From an uncultured Spirochaetaceae bacterium (GTDB lineage: Bacteria; Spirochaetota; Spirochaetia; Sphaerochaetales; Sphaerochaetaceae): DNA of 58,259 nucleotides. The stretch lies in NCBI GenBank assembly GCA_944389275.1, contig CALXLT010000005.1, forward strand, positions 1 to 58,259, in the 5' to 3' direction. Made by a program: the position numbers and the translations under genes. The notes under the pieces are model-generated. The model ran no database searches, was not told the origin of the DNA, and saw nothing but the letters and a program-made list of their open reading frames with translations. Below are positions 9,313 through 16,373 of this stretch, one piece after another (position 1 is the stretch's first letter; each line of letters begins with the position of its first letter).

Positions 9313-10087
9313 AGACAATGTAGCGCATGATGGGTACTTCGTTAGGGCGAGCGACACCGATATGTTCTATAACGCTGCCCTTCCCTTCTATTTCGACGCC
9401 ATGCAGGAGATGGGAGGAGAGCATGCCTCCCGCATGGGCATATCAATAGCGGACATGATGAAGGAGCGCAACTGGACCTGGGTCATAACGCGTACTCGCG
9501 CGGTGTTCCATCACCCCGATGTCTGGCAGGACACGGTAAAGCTCGAGACATGGCCTCAGAAAGGCTTCAAGCTCCACTGCCCTAGGGTTGTAAGGGGGTA
9601 CGGCAAGGACGGGGATCTCTCCTTTGACGCCATGACGCTTTGGGCGATCATAGATCTCGAGAAGAAAAGGCCTCTCAGGCCATCCGAGGTGGAATCCTTC
9701 ATAACCCTCCCGCAGAAGGAGGAGCACTGGGCCGATCCTGATATCGGTAAGATCCACAGATTCGATGACGCAGAGATTATCGAGAGGTGGCCAACCCACT
9801 ATCCTATCCCGACCTATTTCGACATCGACTACAACAAGCATGTCAACAATGTCGTATATGTCAGGTGGATGGTGTCGGCGATGGACGAGAGCTTCCTTGA
9901 AGGCTATGAGCCCGCGGTGGTCGATGTGCAGTGGATGCATCAGACCTTCAGGAACGACAAGGTCCAGGTGGAGACAGGGGTTGTCTCCCGCACCGACACG
10001 GAGGCCGAGCTTGTGCACTCGATCCGCAAGGATGATGGCACGATTCTTTTCGAAGCGAACACAAAATGGAGGAAGAAGCCTCAGTAA
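9299..10087 (+). CDS. Acyl-ACP thioesterase (FatA/FatB-like)
   Basis: 262 residues forming a double hotdog fold. It hydrolyses acyl-ACP to free fatty acid. The N-terminal hotdog contains SDTDMFYNAALPFYFDAMQE. The C-terminal hotdog contains YFDIDYNKHVNNVVYVRW, in which DxNxHxNN is the active-site motif of bacterial and plant acyl-ACP thioesterases. TWPQKGF-type sequence is also typical. The ATG lies inside rsmD, with AGGAAAG a few bases upstream. The stop overlaps the end of the convergent slyX gene by 7 nt. Confidence 0.9.
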   Translation: MWIDEDNVAHDGYFVRASDTDMFYNAALPFYFDAMQEMGGEHASRMGISIADMMKERNWTWVITRTRAVFHHPDVWQDTVKLETWPQKGFKLHCPRVVRGYGKDGDLSFDAMTLWAIIDLEKKRPLRPSEVESFITLPQKEEHWADPDIGKIHRFDDAEIIERWPTHYPIPTYFDIDYNKHVNNVVYVRWMVSAMDESFLEGYEPAVVDVQWMHQTFRNDKVQVETGVVSRTDTEAELVHSIRKDDGTILFEANTKWRKKPQ

Positions 10088-10278
10088 TGAGGCGGCTTCC
10101 TATTGGGCCTAGCCTCCCCTGATACCTCGATAAGATCCTCGACTTTCTTCTCAAGCGACTCTATGCGCATGATAAGGGAGCCGATGGTCCTTTCCTGATC
10201 GATTATCACATCATTGAGCTTGGCGACCGTATCCTCAAGGTAGCTTACCTTGATCTCGAGCATTTCGGTGTTTTCCAT
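10081..10278 (-). CDS. slyX: SlyX-like small coiled-coil protein
   Basis: 65 residues. The sequence MENTEMLEIKVSYLEDTVAK, a continuous heptad region, and a C-terminal RKPPHY tail match the SlyX family, whose members end in PPHY. The function of SlyX is not established. The frame is open further upstream, but I choose ATG 10278: TAGACT lies 7 nt before it and TTGAAT 17 nt before that, and family members start here. The 3' end overlaps the convergent thioesterase gene by 7 nt. Confidence 0.85.
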   Translation of the reverse strand: MENTEMLEIKVSYLEDTVAKLNDVIIDQERTIGSLIMRIESLEKKVEDLIEVSGEARPNRKPPHY

Positions 10279-10285
10279 AGCTAGA

Positions 10286-10314
10286 AGTCTACGGGGAGGA
10301 AAGGACGAATTCAA
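10286..10314 (-). promoter_or_regulatory. Promoter of slyX, leaderless geometry
   Basis: Read on the minus strand: TTGAAT (10314-10309), 17-nt spacer, TAGACT (10291-10286), 7 nt, ATG at 10278. No Shine-Dalgarno. Confidence 0.65.
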
Positions 10315-10360
10315 GCTCCAATCCATGAAATTAACATGTGTACTTGCCCCTTCTTTCATG

Positions 10361-10366
10361 TATACT
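10361..10366 (+). promoter_or_regulatory. -10 element placed for leaderless transcription of the HTH/WYL regulator
   Basis: TATACT is followed by 7 nt and ATG 10374. There is no Shine-Dalgarno and the -35 is not recognisable. The site is divergent from the slyX promoter. Confidence 0.45.
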
Positions 10367-10373
10367 GTTCTCT

Positions 10374-11342
10374 ATGAAAGGAGAAAGGATTGCCCAGCTT
10401 GAGCTGCTTCTCCGCTCGCATCCTGAAGGGATAAGGAGAGCTGAGATAGCCAGAAGGCTCGGCGTTCACCGTTCGACGATCTCGCGCTATGTGGAGGACC
10501 TGTCGAAGCATATAGACATCTATGAGGAGAACAATCTCATAAAGCTCCGGGGAAATGATGAGGAATCATCCCCCATGGAGCTGTCTATCTATGAGAGCAT
10601 CGCCTTCAACATGGGCGCAGAGGCCCTGGCGGCGACCCCGGAGTTCGCCAATCCACACCTCGCCTCCGCGCTGCGTAAGCTCGCGATGAACATGCGCTCC
10701 TATGCTCCGAAGATCAGCGACAACGCGCTAAGCCTCGCGGACAAGGTCGATAGCGCGATACAGCGGAACAGAAGCGCGGCGGACCAGCATAACCAGGTGC
10801 TTGAGGTCCTCATAGACTGCTGGGTGTCCGGCAAGATAGCCAGGATAACCACATCGCTTCCTGGCAATGAAGAAATCGAGATAGCCCCCTACTTCATCGG
10901 CTTCAAGGAAGATGCCTCCGGGCGCCGCCCAATAACCGTCACAGGAAGGCTTCGCCATACCAAGGATATAATCACGCTGGATATCTCCTCGATAATCGAG
11001 GCCTTGATGCTTGATGAGACATACACTATCCCTGACAACCTCAAGCCTTTCTCCCATAGGGAAGCCGAGAACTACGATGCGATAGACATGATCCCCCTCA
11101 CGCTCCGCATCCAGGAGAAGAGCGCCCTCAATTCCTTCTCGACGCTTGTCCATGGCAAGCCAGAGCTTACCAGGATGGATGATGGCAGCTATATCTGCAG
11201 ATTCGATGCGGAGAACTCGATAGAGCTACTGCTCCGCATAATACAGTGCGGAAAGAGCGTGAAGGTGCTTGAGCCGGAAAGCTACAGGAAGAAGCTTGTG
11301 GATATGCTCTCAGGAATACTCTCTATGTACAAATCCACTTAA
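10374..11342 (+). CDS. HTH / WYL-like transcriptional regulator
   Basis: 322 residues. The N-terminus is a DeoR/HTH_11-like winged helix: QLELLLRSHPEGIRRAEIAR then LGVHRSTISRYVEDL as the recognition helix. The remaining 250 residues resemble WYL-domain ligand-sensing regulators in layout (helical linker, then a beta-rich region, then a short C-terminal extension), but I see no clean WYL triplet, so that part is inference. The ATG at 10374 is preferred over an upstream in-frame GTG at 10338, because the -10 sequence lies between them. A second copy of the last 24 codons lies at 13403-13476. Confidence 0.75.
   Translation: MKGERIAQLELLLRSHPEGIRRAEIARRLGVHRSTISRYVEDLSKHIDIYEENNLIKLRGNDEESSPMELSIYESIAFNMGAEALAATPEFANPHLASALRKLAMNMRSYAPKISDNALSLADKVDSAIQRNRSAADQHNQVLEVLIDCWVSGKIARITTSLPGNEEIEIAPYFIGFKEDASGRRPITVTGRLRHTKDIITLDISSIIEALMLDETYTIPDNLKPFSHREAENYDAIDMIPLTLRIQEKSALNSFSTLVHGKPELTRMDDGSYICRFDAENSIELLLRIIQCGKSVKVLEPESYRKKLVDMLSGILSMYKST
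11261..11334 (+). repeat. Direct repeat copy 1 (3' end of the regulator gene)
   Basis: This 74-nt segment matches 13403-13476 at 69 of 74 positions without gaps. It includes the last shared 24 codons. All five differences are at third codon positions and are synonymous. It borders the HEPN/ATPase segment on its left. Confidence 0.9.
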
Positions 11343-11354
11343 GCTGCCATCAGC

Positions 11355-11939
11355 CTAAGAAACCTTAGCTTTTGCTTCCTCTAGCAAGGAATCCGTTATC
11401 TTCCTGATTTCTGCAATATAATCCAATACCAGCTGCTCTGAAATCCCAGAGCTTTTGGCATCTACATGCCTGCGATCCATCTGATGGGCAATTGCATTAC
11501 GCCTTCTGTACAGACCATTAAGGCTCCTCTTCATCCTCTCAAGGGGTTTCTCCTGTGCTCCTCTCTTGTAAAATGCCTTTTCTGCAACATCCGCTAAGCT
11601 GAGGCCTATCATATTCAGGATATCCTTCACGGCTTCATACGAAATCATCGTCTTATCGGAAAGATAACCATTTATGAAATCAAGGAACCAATCAATTGAT
11701 TGCAGGGAATCAATTGCAAGGATAGCCTGTTTCAGGCTTATCTGGATATTCTCATACTTCTGTGTATCAGCCCAGCTTCCCTCATGAATCTGACATAATC
11801 CAAACTTGGCGAGCCCATGCATGAAGAAATCAAAAGCGCTTGCAAGGAATACGATCTGGGCTCTCCAAAGATAGTAAGCCGCGCTCTCCCTTCCCTTTTC
11901 CTGAAGCTCATGAGCTACAAGCAGCTGTTCGCTTATCAC
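11355..11939 (-). CDS. HEPN-domain protein, predicted RNase (RiboL-PSP-HEPN-like)
   Basis: 194 residues from a GTG start. It is all-helical, with LWRAQIVFLASAFDFFMHGL in the first helices and RRRNAIAHQMD near the C-terminus. R147-NAIA-H152 is the RxxxxH motif of HEPN ribonucleases. It lies directly downstream of an AAA ATPase gene on the same strand, an arrangement seen in toxin and anti-phage modules. The GTG has no Shine-Dalgarno. The same frame stays open for 39 codons upstream, to the TGA that ends the ATPase, and reads like protein (RFDLDQIKKQHFDDSQS). The true N-terminus is therefore uncertain. Function is inferred. Confidence 0.75.
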   Translation of the reverse strand: MISEQLLVAHELQEKGRESAAYYLWRAQIVFLASAFDFFMHGLAKFGLCQIHEGSWADTQKYENIQISLKQAILAIDSLQSIDWFLDFINGYLSDKTMISYEAVKDILNMIGLSLADVAEKAFYKRGAQEKPLERMKRSLNGLYRRRNAIAHQMDRRHVDAKSSGISEQLVLDYIAEIRKITDSLLEEAKAKVS

Positions 11940-12056
11940 TGACTGGGAATCATCAAAATGCTGCTTTTTGATCTGATCAAGATCGAACCTTACGACTTCA
12001 GTATAGAAGCTATCTCTGTTATTTTCTCGCCCGGGGAGACAGATCTCTTCTTTCCA

Positions 12057-13301
12057 TCAGACCTCCGAACCAAGGCTGCTTCCGGCATCCTCGGCAAAGG
12101 CCTTATTCAGCATAGGTATCGCCCCATATTTCCCGGACATGTATCCCTTTGCAAGATTCTCGGTCTTCCTGACATTCCTTATCTCAGCTAAGGAATACAG
12201 ATCCGTGGAACGATTTTCAGCAAGCTGGGTAAACCATATCTGGTCTCTACGGAAAAGCCTTTGATCGAGAAGATTCGTATCATGCGTGGAGAAAAGCAGC
12301 TGCGCAAACCGGCCATCCTGCTGCTTGCGGAATAGATTGACTATTTGATAGATGATGGATTCATGCAAAGCTGTTTCGAATTCATCGCAGATAAGGACCT
12401 TATTGCTTTCCAAAATATCAAGCATAGGGCAAATAAGCTGGAATAACCGCCTTATGCCAGCCGATTCTTCAGAGATATCGACATTGAATTCATCATAAAT
12501 GATCTTTGCGTTGACTCTCTCCGCTTCCTTATCCTTCAGGAAGTTCCTGAGTTCCGGGGGCATCTCCTCTGGAAAATCTTCAAATACCGCTCTCTCAAGC
12601 TTGATGCTGACATCCTTTATCCCAGTACCGAAGGCCTGCATGATCCGAAGGAAGTTTCTCTTGATCTCAGGATTGTCCTGCATGACCCTTGCGGAATATT
12701 CCGCCCAGTTATTGAATTCAGGGTTGAAGAACACAAGATCCTTCGAGAAGAAAAGAAACGCATTCTCAATCTCCTCAATATTGGTGAAATTAGCTGCACA
12801 TGATAGGAAAAGCCTATTTTTCTTCAGCGCATCCAATCCAAGCTTCAGGCCCTGCCTGAACCTCGTTCCTGTCACTACATTAAGATCATCCCGCTCAAAT
12901 ACCCTTGTCTGCCTTCCATTAGGAAAATGATACAGATACTCTTCCTTAACGATGCCATCATCAAGCGAGAATCCATATGCATATCTGATGCCATTGCGGA
13001 TAAAATGAATACTGTAACTGCAAGGATTATCCAAAGAGAGCTTATGTGGATAGCTTCTCAGATTCTGTCCAGGCTGGTTGAGAATGCTTCCGGTCACTAG
13101 GTTAGCCATAAAGAAGATCGCGTTCAGGAAATTACTCTTTCCAGATCCATTGGCTCCATAGACCACTGCAGAAGGCAGTACTTTCAAGGATCCAACAGTA
13201 CACAGCTCATCCTGCAGAGAATCATCGGTCCCAGCTATCATCGAGAACAGAACTTCATCCTTGATTGACTTATGATTAGAGCATCTGAATTCAAGCAGCA
13301 T
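12057..13301 (-). CDS. AAA_15/AAA_21-type ATPase, predicted defence-associated
   Basis: 414 residues with ABC/SMC-like ATPase architecture. Walker A is GANGSGKS (49-56) near the N-terminus. A signature-like ISEESAGIRRLFQL follows, with Walker B VLICDEFETALHE and an H-loop LLFSTHDTNLLD. Proteins of this type (RloA/AbiL-like) usually pair with an effector nuclease. Here the next gene is a HEPN protein in the same frame, 39 codons after the TGA. AGAGGATAAAT before the ATG gives a good Shine-Dalgarno. The gene is AT-richer and uses different codons from its neighbours, in keeping with transfer. Confidence 0.85.
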   Translation of the reverse strand: MLLEFRCSNHKSIKDEVLFSMIAGTDDSLQDELCTVGSLKVLPSAVVYGANGSGKSNFLNAIFFMANLVTGSILNQPGQNLRSYPHKLSLDNPCSYSIHFIRNGIRYAYGFSLDDGIVKEEYLYHFPNGRQTRVFERDDLNVVTGTRFRQGLKLGLDALKKNRLFLSCAANFTNIEEIENAFLFFSKDLVFFNPEFNNWAEYSARVMQDNPEIKRNFLRIMQAFGTGIKDVSIKLERAVFEDFPEEMPPELRNFLKDKEAERVNAKIIYDEFNVDISEESAGIRRLFQLICPMLDILESNKVLICDEFETALHESIIYQIVNLFRKQQDGRFAQLLFSTHDTNLLDQRLFRRDQIWFTQLAENRSTDLYSLAEIRNVRKTENLAKGYMSGKYGAIPMLNKAFAEDAGSSLGSEV

Positions 13302-13323
13302 ATTTATCCTCTTTTATTATTTC

Positions 13324-13346
13324 ATGCTATTTTAGCATTTTGTCAA
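13324..13346 (-). promoter_or_regulatory. Promoter with operator-like palindrome upstream of the ATPase
   Basis: TTGACA on the minus strand (13346-13341) is followed two bases later by a perfect palindrome, ATGCTA-TTT-TAGCAT as read on plus (13324-13338). The palindrome sits where the -35/-10 spacer should be. The -10 is degenerate in an AT-rich stretch. This suggests repression of the ATPase/HEPN operon, perhaps by one of its products. Confidence 0.5.
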
Positions 13347-13402
13347 TTGATTTTGAAATAAATATGCAAATTCTGATTTTAAAATTGTATTTTCAAGAAA
13401 AA

Positions 13403-13476
13403 GAAGGTACTTGAACCGGAGAGCTACAGGAAGAAGCTTGTGGATATGCTTTCAGGGATACTCTCTATGTACAAAT
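13403..13476 (+). repeat. Direct repeat copy 2 (orphan 3' end of the regulator gene)
   Basis: The segment encodes the same 24 residues as the regulator C-terminus followed by TGA. It has no start or upstream coding sequence. It marks the right border of the inserted segment. Confidence 0.9.
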
Positions 13477-13585
13477 GAGATAATCCCTACTCACATGAAG
13501 AAGAGGAATCCCCTTCTTCAAGCGCAGCTATACGTGATGAGAGCTTCTTATTCAGCATATACCTATCTACAGATAGGAGTGCAGA

Positions 13586-14616
13586 ATGGTAATCCCCGAT
13601 ATCCCCTCAAATGAAAGCTATCTCATTGCAAGCATCAAGGAGATAATCCTCACCTCACGCAAGAACATCGTACGAAGCGTCAATACGGAAATGCTCAGCG
13701 TGTATTGGAATATTGGCAAGCTTATAGTTGAGGACGAGCAGAAGAATCAGGAGAGAGCGCAGTATGGCGACGAGACGCTAAAGCTATCTCCAAACGGCTT
13801 AAAGCAGAGCTTGGAAATGGTTTCTCTATTTCAAATCTCCAATTCATGCGCCGTTTGTTTCTCGCTTATCCAAATCAACAGACACTGTCTGTTAAATTGA
13901 GCTGGTCACATTACTGCGAGCTTCTGACAATCTCCGATGACAGCAAGCGCAGCTTCTATGAGAAGGAATGCATCACTTCAAGATGGTCTGTAAGGGAACT
14001 CAAACGTCAGCTTGATTCATCGCTTTATGAACGTCTTCTGCTCTCCCGTGGGAAAGAGAACAAGGAAGAAGCAAGAAGGCTTGCCGAGAACGGCCAGGAG
14101 ATCGAGAAGCCTGAAGACATCCTGAAAGACCCTTATGTCTTCGAGTTCGTGGGACTGCCTGATAATAAGCCTGTAATGGAAGCTAACCTTGAGGATGCTC
14201 TTATCGATCATGTTGAGAAATTCCTTTTGGAACTAGGCAAAGGCTTCATGTTCGTCGGGAGACAGCAGAGGATCACATTCGACAACGAGCACTACTATGC
14301 TGACATGGTTTTCTACAACAAGATCCTCAGAGCCTATGTGATAATCGAGCTGAAGACCAGGAAGCTTTTACCCGCTGCTGCGGGACAGCTGAACATGTAC
14401 CTCAATTACTACAAGGCAGAAGTCAATGATCCGGATGACAACGATCCGATCGGAATCATCCTATGCACAGATAAGCCGTCTACGAAGATGGAATACGTCC
14501 TAGGAGGCCTTGAGAACAGGATCTTCGCATCGAAGTATGTGCTGTACCTTCCTGAAAAGAAGGCTTTGGAGGATGAGGTCCAGTCATTCATCGAAGGATG
14601 GGAAGAGAAAGGATGA
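13586..14616 (+). pseudogene. DUF1016 (YhcG-like) PD-(D/E)XK nuclease, frameshifted
   Basis: The first frame (13586-13780) encodes the N-terminal DUF1016 part, with SVNTEMLSVYWNIGKLIVED. The family sequence AISKRLKAELGNGFSISNLQ continues in the -1 frame from about 13780-13783. It runs to 14616 through QFMRRLFLAYPN, SWSHYCELL and the nuclease core YYADMVFYN...YVIIELK. A single base is missing near 13781-13783 (GAGACGCTAAAGCT), so about 343 residues are split. AGGAG lies 6 nt before ATG 13586. These nucleases often sit beside restriction-modification or other defence genes. A sequencing error is possible; the internal ATG at 13846 would give only the C-terminal part. Confidence 0.85.
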
Positions 14617-14640
14617 CAGATTTGATGCTGACTAAGAAGA

Positions 14641-14658
14641 GGCTGCCTTCCAGCAGCC
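14641..14658 (-). terminator. Terminator of the mgl operon
   Basis: GGCTGC, CTTCCA loop, GCAGCC. On the minus strand the stem is followed by TCTTCTT. It lies between the convergent DUF1016 remnant and mglC. Confidence 0.6.
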
Positions 14659-14677
14659 CCTTCCAGATCAGGCACTA

Positions 14678-16363
14678 TCATTTCTTCTTCAGGTACTTGA
14701 TGCTGTCAAGGGAGACAGCTGCAAGGATTATGAAGCCCTTGAAGACGAACTGGAGGTTCGTGTCGATGCCAAGGAACGTCAGGCAGTACGTCAATGATGT
14801 GAAGATGACAACGCCGAGCGCCGCGCCTCCGATCTTTCCTATACCGCCATTGAATGAGATGCCGCCGACAACGCATGCCGCGATCGCGTCCATCTCATAG
14901 CCCTGTCCCGTTCCCGCGCTCGCATTTGCCCTGAAGGCCTCAAGGAACGAACCGCATCCATAGAACACGCCAGCCATGATGAATACGCCGACAGTCACCC
15001 AGAACACTGAGATACCGGAGACAGCTGCCGCCTCGGCGTTTCCGCCGACAGCGTACATGTTCTTTCCGAATGTAGTCTTGTTCCAGATTATCCAGGCGAC
15101 GATGATGGCGATCACGGCAGGGATGATGAGCTTCGGGAACGTTATGAGCTGGCCATTGAGGGCCCCAAGCACCCATCTGCCTCCAATCATGCTTCGTATA
15201 CCGCTATCAATCGATCCGACAGGCGTTCCGCTCGTACCGTAGAAGAGCATTCCGTAGATGATGAGCTGGTTGGCCATCGTCGAGATGAACGGATGCATCT
15301 TGAAGCGCGCGGTGAAGAAGCCCGCGACCGCTGAGAAGAACACGCATAGCACGACAGCCAGAAGAAGAGCCATCAGCACGCGCACTCCCATCGGCAGAGG
15401 GGAGAAATCCCAGGTCGGGAGACCGAAGAGCGAGACGATGTTCATTCCCGGATGGAGGATAAGTCCCGTCGTAACAGAGCCAAGCGCGACCATTCGTCCG
15501 ATAGAGAGATCGGTACCGGCGAGAAGGATGAGGCCCGCGACGCCGAGGGCGTAGAACATCCTTGTCGAAGCCTGCTCGAGGATCGTGAAGATATTAGGCA
15601 GCGACAGAAGGTTTCCGGATCCCCTGAGAGGAGCGGCGATGATACACACGATGAAGAATATGATTATCGCGATATAAAGGCCGTTTGCTAGGAAGAAGGA
15701 AGATGGGGTGAAGTTCCTCACGAAGTTCTTCCACTTCATCTTCATGTCCTCGCCAAACGCGGACTTTCCGTTCCTCAGCTCCCTGTTCTTCTGGATATGA
15801 TCGACAAATGCCTGGTGCTTCGCGGCCTTGCACTTGTCTATCTGGTCCTTGAACCTGCTCTTTGAGTCATATAGGGCGCTCTTGAGCTCATAGCTGCAGA
15901 TCTCGAGCTCGCTCTTGAGGGCCTGCGGGTCCCCGCCGGAGAGGCGTGTCTTTATCTCCTCCTCGCGAGCCGCGTATGCCGCCTTTATATCCCCGACTTC
16001 CTTCTCATAGAAGGCCTTGGCCCCTTCCATCCTCTTGTTCTGCCTTGCGTTGACAGACGCCTCGATCTCCTTCGAGATCGAATTGACATACGAGACAGCC
16101 TCCTTCGCCAGGGATGCTATCTCGCCCTTGTTGCGGCTCTCGACCTCCCTCGCTTTGGCTATCTCGGCATTGAGAGCCTGGATGCGCCTGGCCTTCTCGT
16201 CATCTGCGACGAGCTTGTTCTTCTTCAGCGACGCAAGCTCGATCCTGCAGTCATTTATCCTTGTGACACCATCCGCTCTGAGGGCCCTGAGCTTCTCGGT
16301 ATATTCCCTGACCTTCCTATCCTCTTCTAGGGAGATCACATCCTTTATCTGATTCTCTGCCAT
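14678..16363 (-). CDS. mglC: Galactose/glucose ABC transporter permease MglC with N-terminal coiled coil
   Basis: 561 residues. About residues 223-561 are a BPD_transp_2 permease of the MglC/RbsC family with around eight to ten membrane segments (LLAGTDLSIGRMVALGSV, the conserved LSIG region; GNAEAAAVSGI; CVVGGISFNGGIGKIGGAALG). Residues 1-215 are a highly charged helical region rich in Lys, Glu and Ala with heptads. Ordinary MglC proteins of about 340 residues lack it. The extension would lie in the cytoplasm, close to MglA. The ATG is 11 nt after mglA. A terminator follows. Confidence 0.93.
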   Translation of the reverse strand: MAENQIKDVISLEEDRKVREYTEKLRALRADGVTRINDCRIELASLKKNKLVADDEKARRIQALNAEIAKAREVESRNKGEIASLAKEAVSYVNSISKEIEASVNARQNKRMEGAKAFYEKEVGDIKAAYAAREEEIKTRLSGGDPQALKSELEICSYELKSALYDSKSRFKDQIDKCKAAKHQAFVDHIQKNRELRNGKSAFGEDMKMKWKNFVRNFTPSSFFLANGLYIAIIIFFIVCIIAAPLRGSGNLLSLPNIFTILEQASTRMFYALGVAGLILLAGTDLSIGRMVALGSVTTGLILHPGMNIVSLFGLPTWDFSPLPMGVRVLMALLLAVVLCVFFSAVAGFFTARFKMHPFISTMANQLIIYGMLFYGTSGTPVGSIDSGIRSMIGGRWVLGALNGQLITFPKLIIPAVIAIIVAWIIWNKTTFGKNMYAVGGNAEAAAVSGISVFWVTVGVFIMAGVFYGCGSFLEAFRANASAGTGQGYEMDAIAACVVGGISFNGGIGKIGGAALGVVIFTSLTYCLTFLGIDTNLQFVFKGFIILAAVSLDSIKYLKKK

Positions 16364-16373
16364 ATGCTACTCC

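Noticed and set aside
11958..12191. Short plus-strand ORF in the HEPN/ATPase junction, considered as an antitoxin gene
   Set aside because: It overlaps ATPase codons antisense, has no Shine-Dalgarno or leaderless -10, and does not resemble MNT or other antitoxin families.
13497..13519. Hairpin GAAGAAG...CTTCTTC as a terminator
   Set aside because: The stem is good but no U-run follows on either strand, and there is no convincing gene ending just upstream on the plus strand.
13302..13585. tRNA or other RNA gene as an integration target near the cassette
   Set aside because: No cloverleaf or CCA-type end could be built from the intergenic sequence; the repeated target is the 3' end of a protein gene.
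13411..13614. ORF across the orphan regulator 3' end
   Set aside because: It runs in a different frame from the conserved 24 codons and has no ribosome-binding or family signal.
11335..14677. CRISPR array or retron in the accessory segment
   Set aside because: Only one pair of 74-bp repeats with gene-derived sequence exists; there are no regularly spaced short repeats, no reverse transcriptase and no cas-like proteins.
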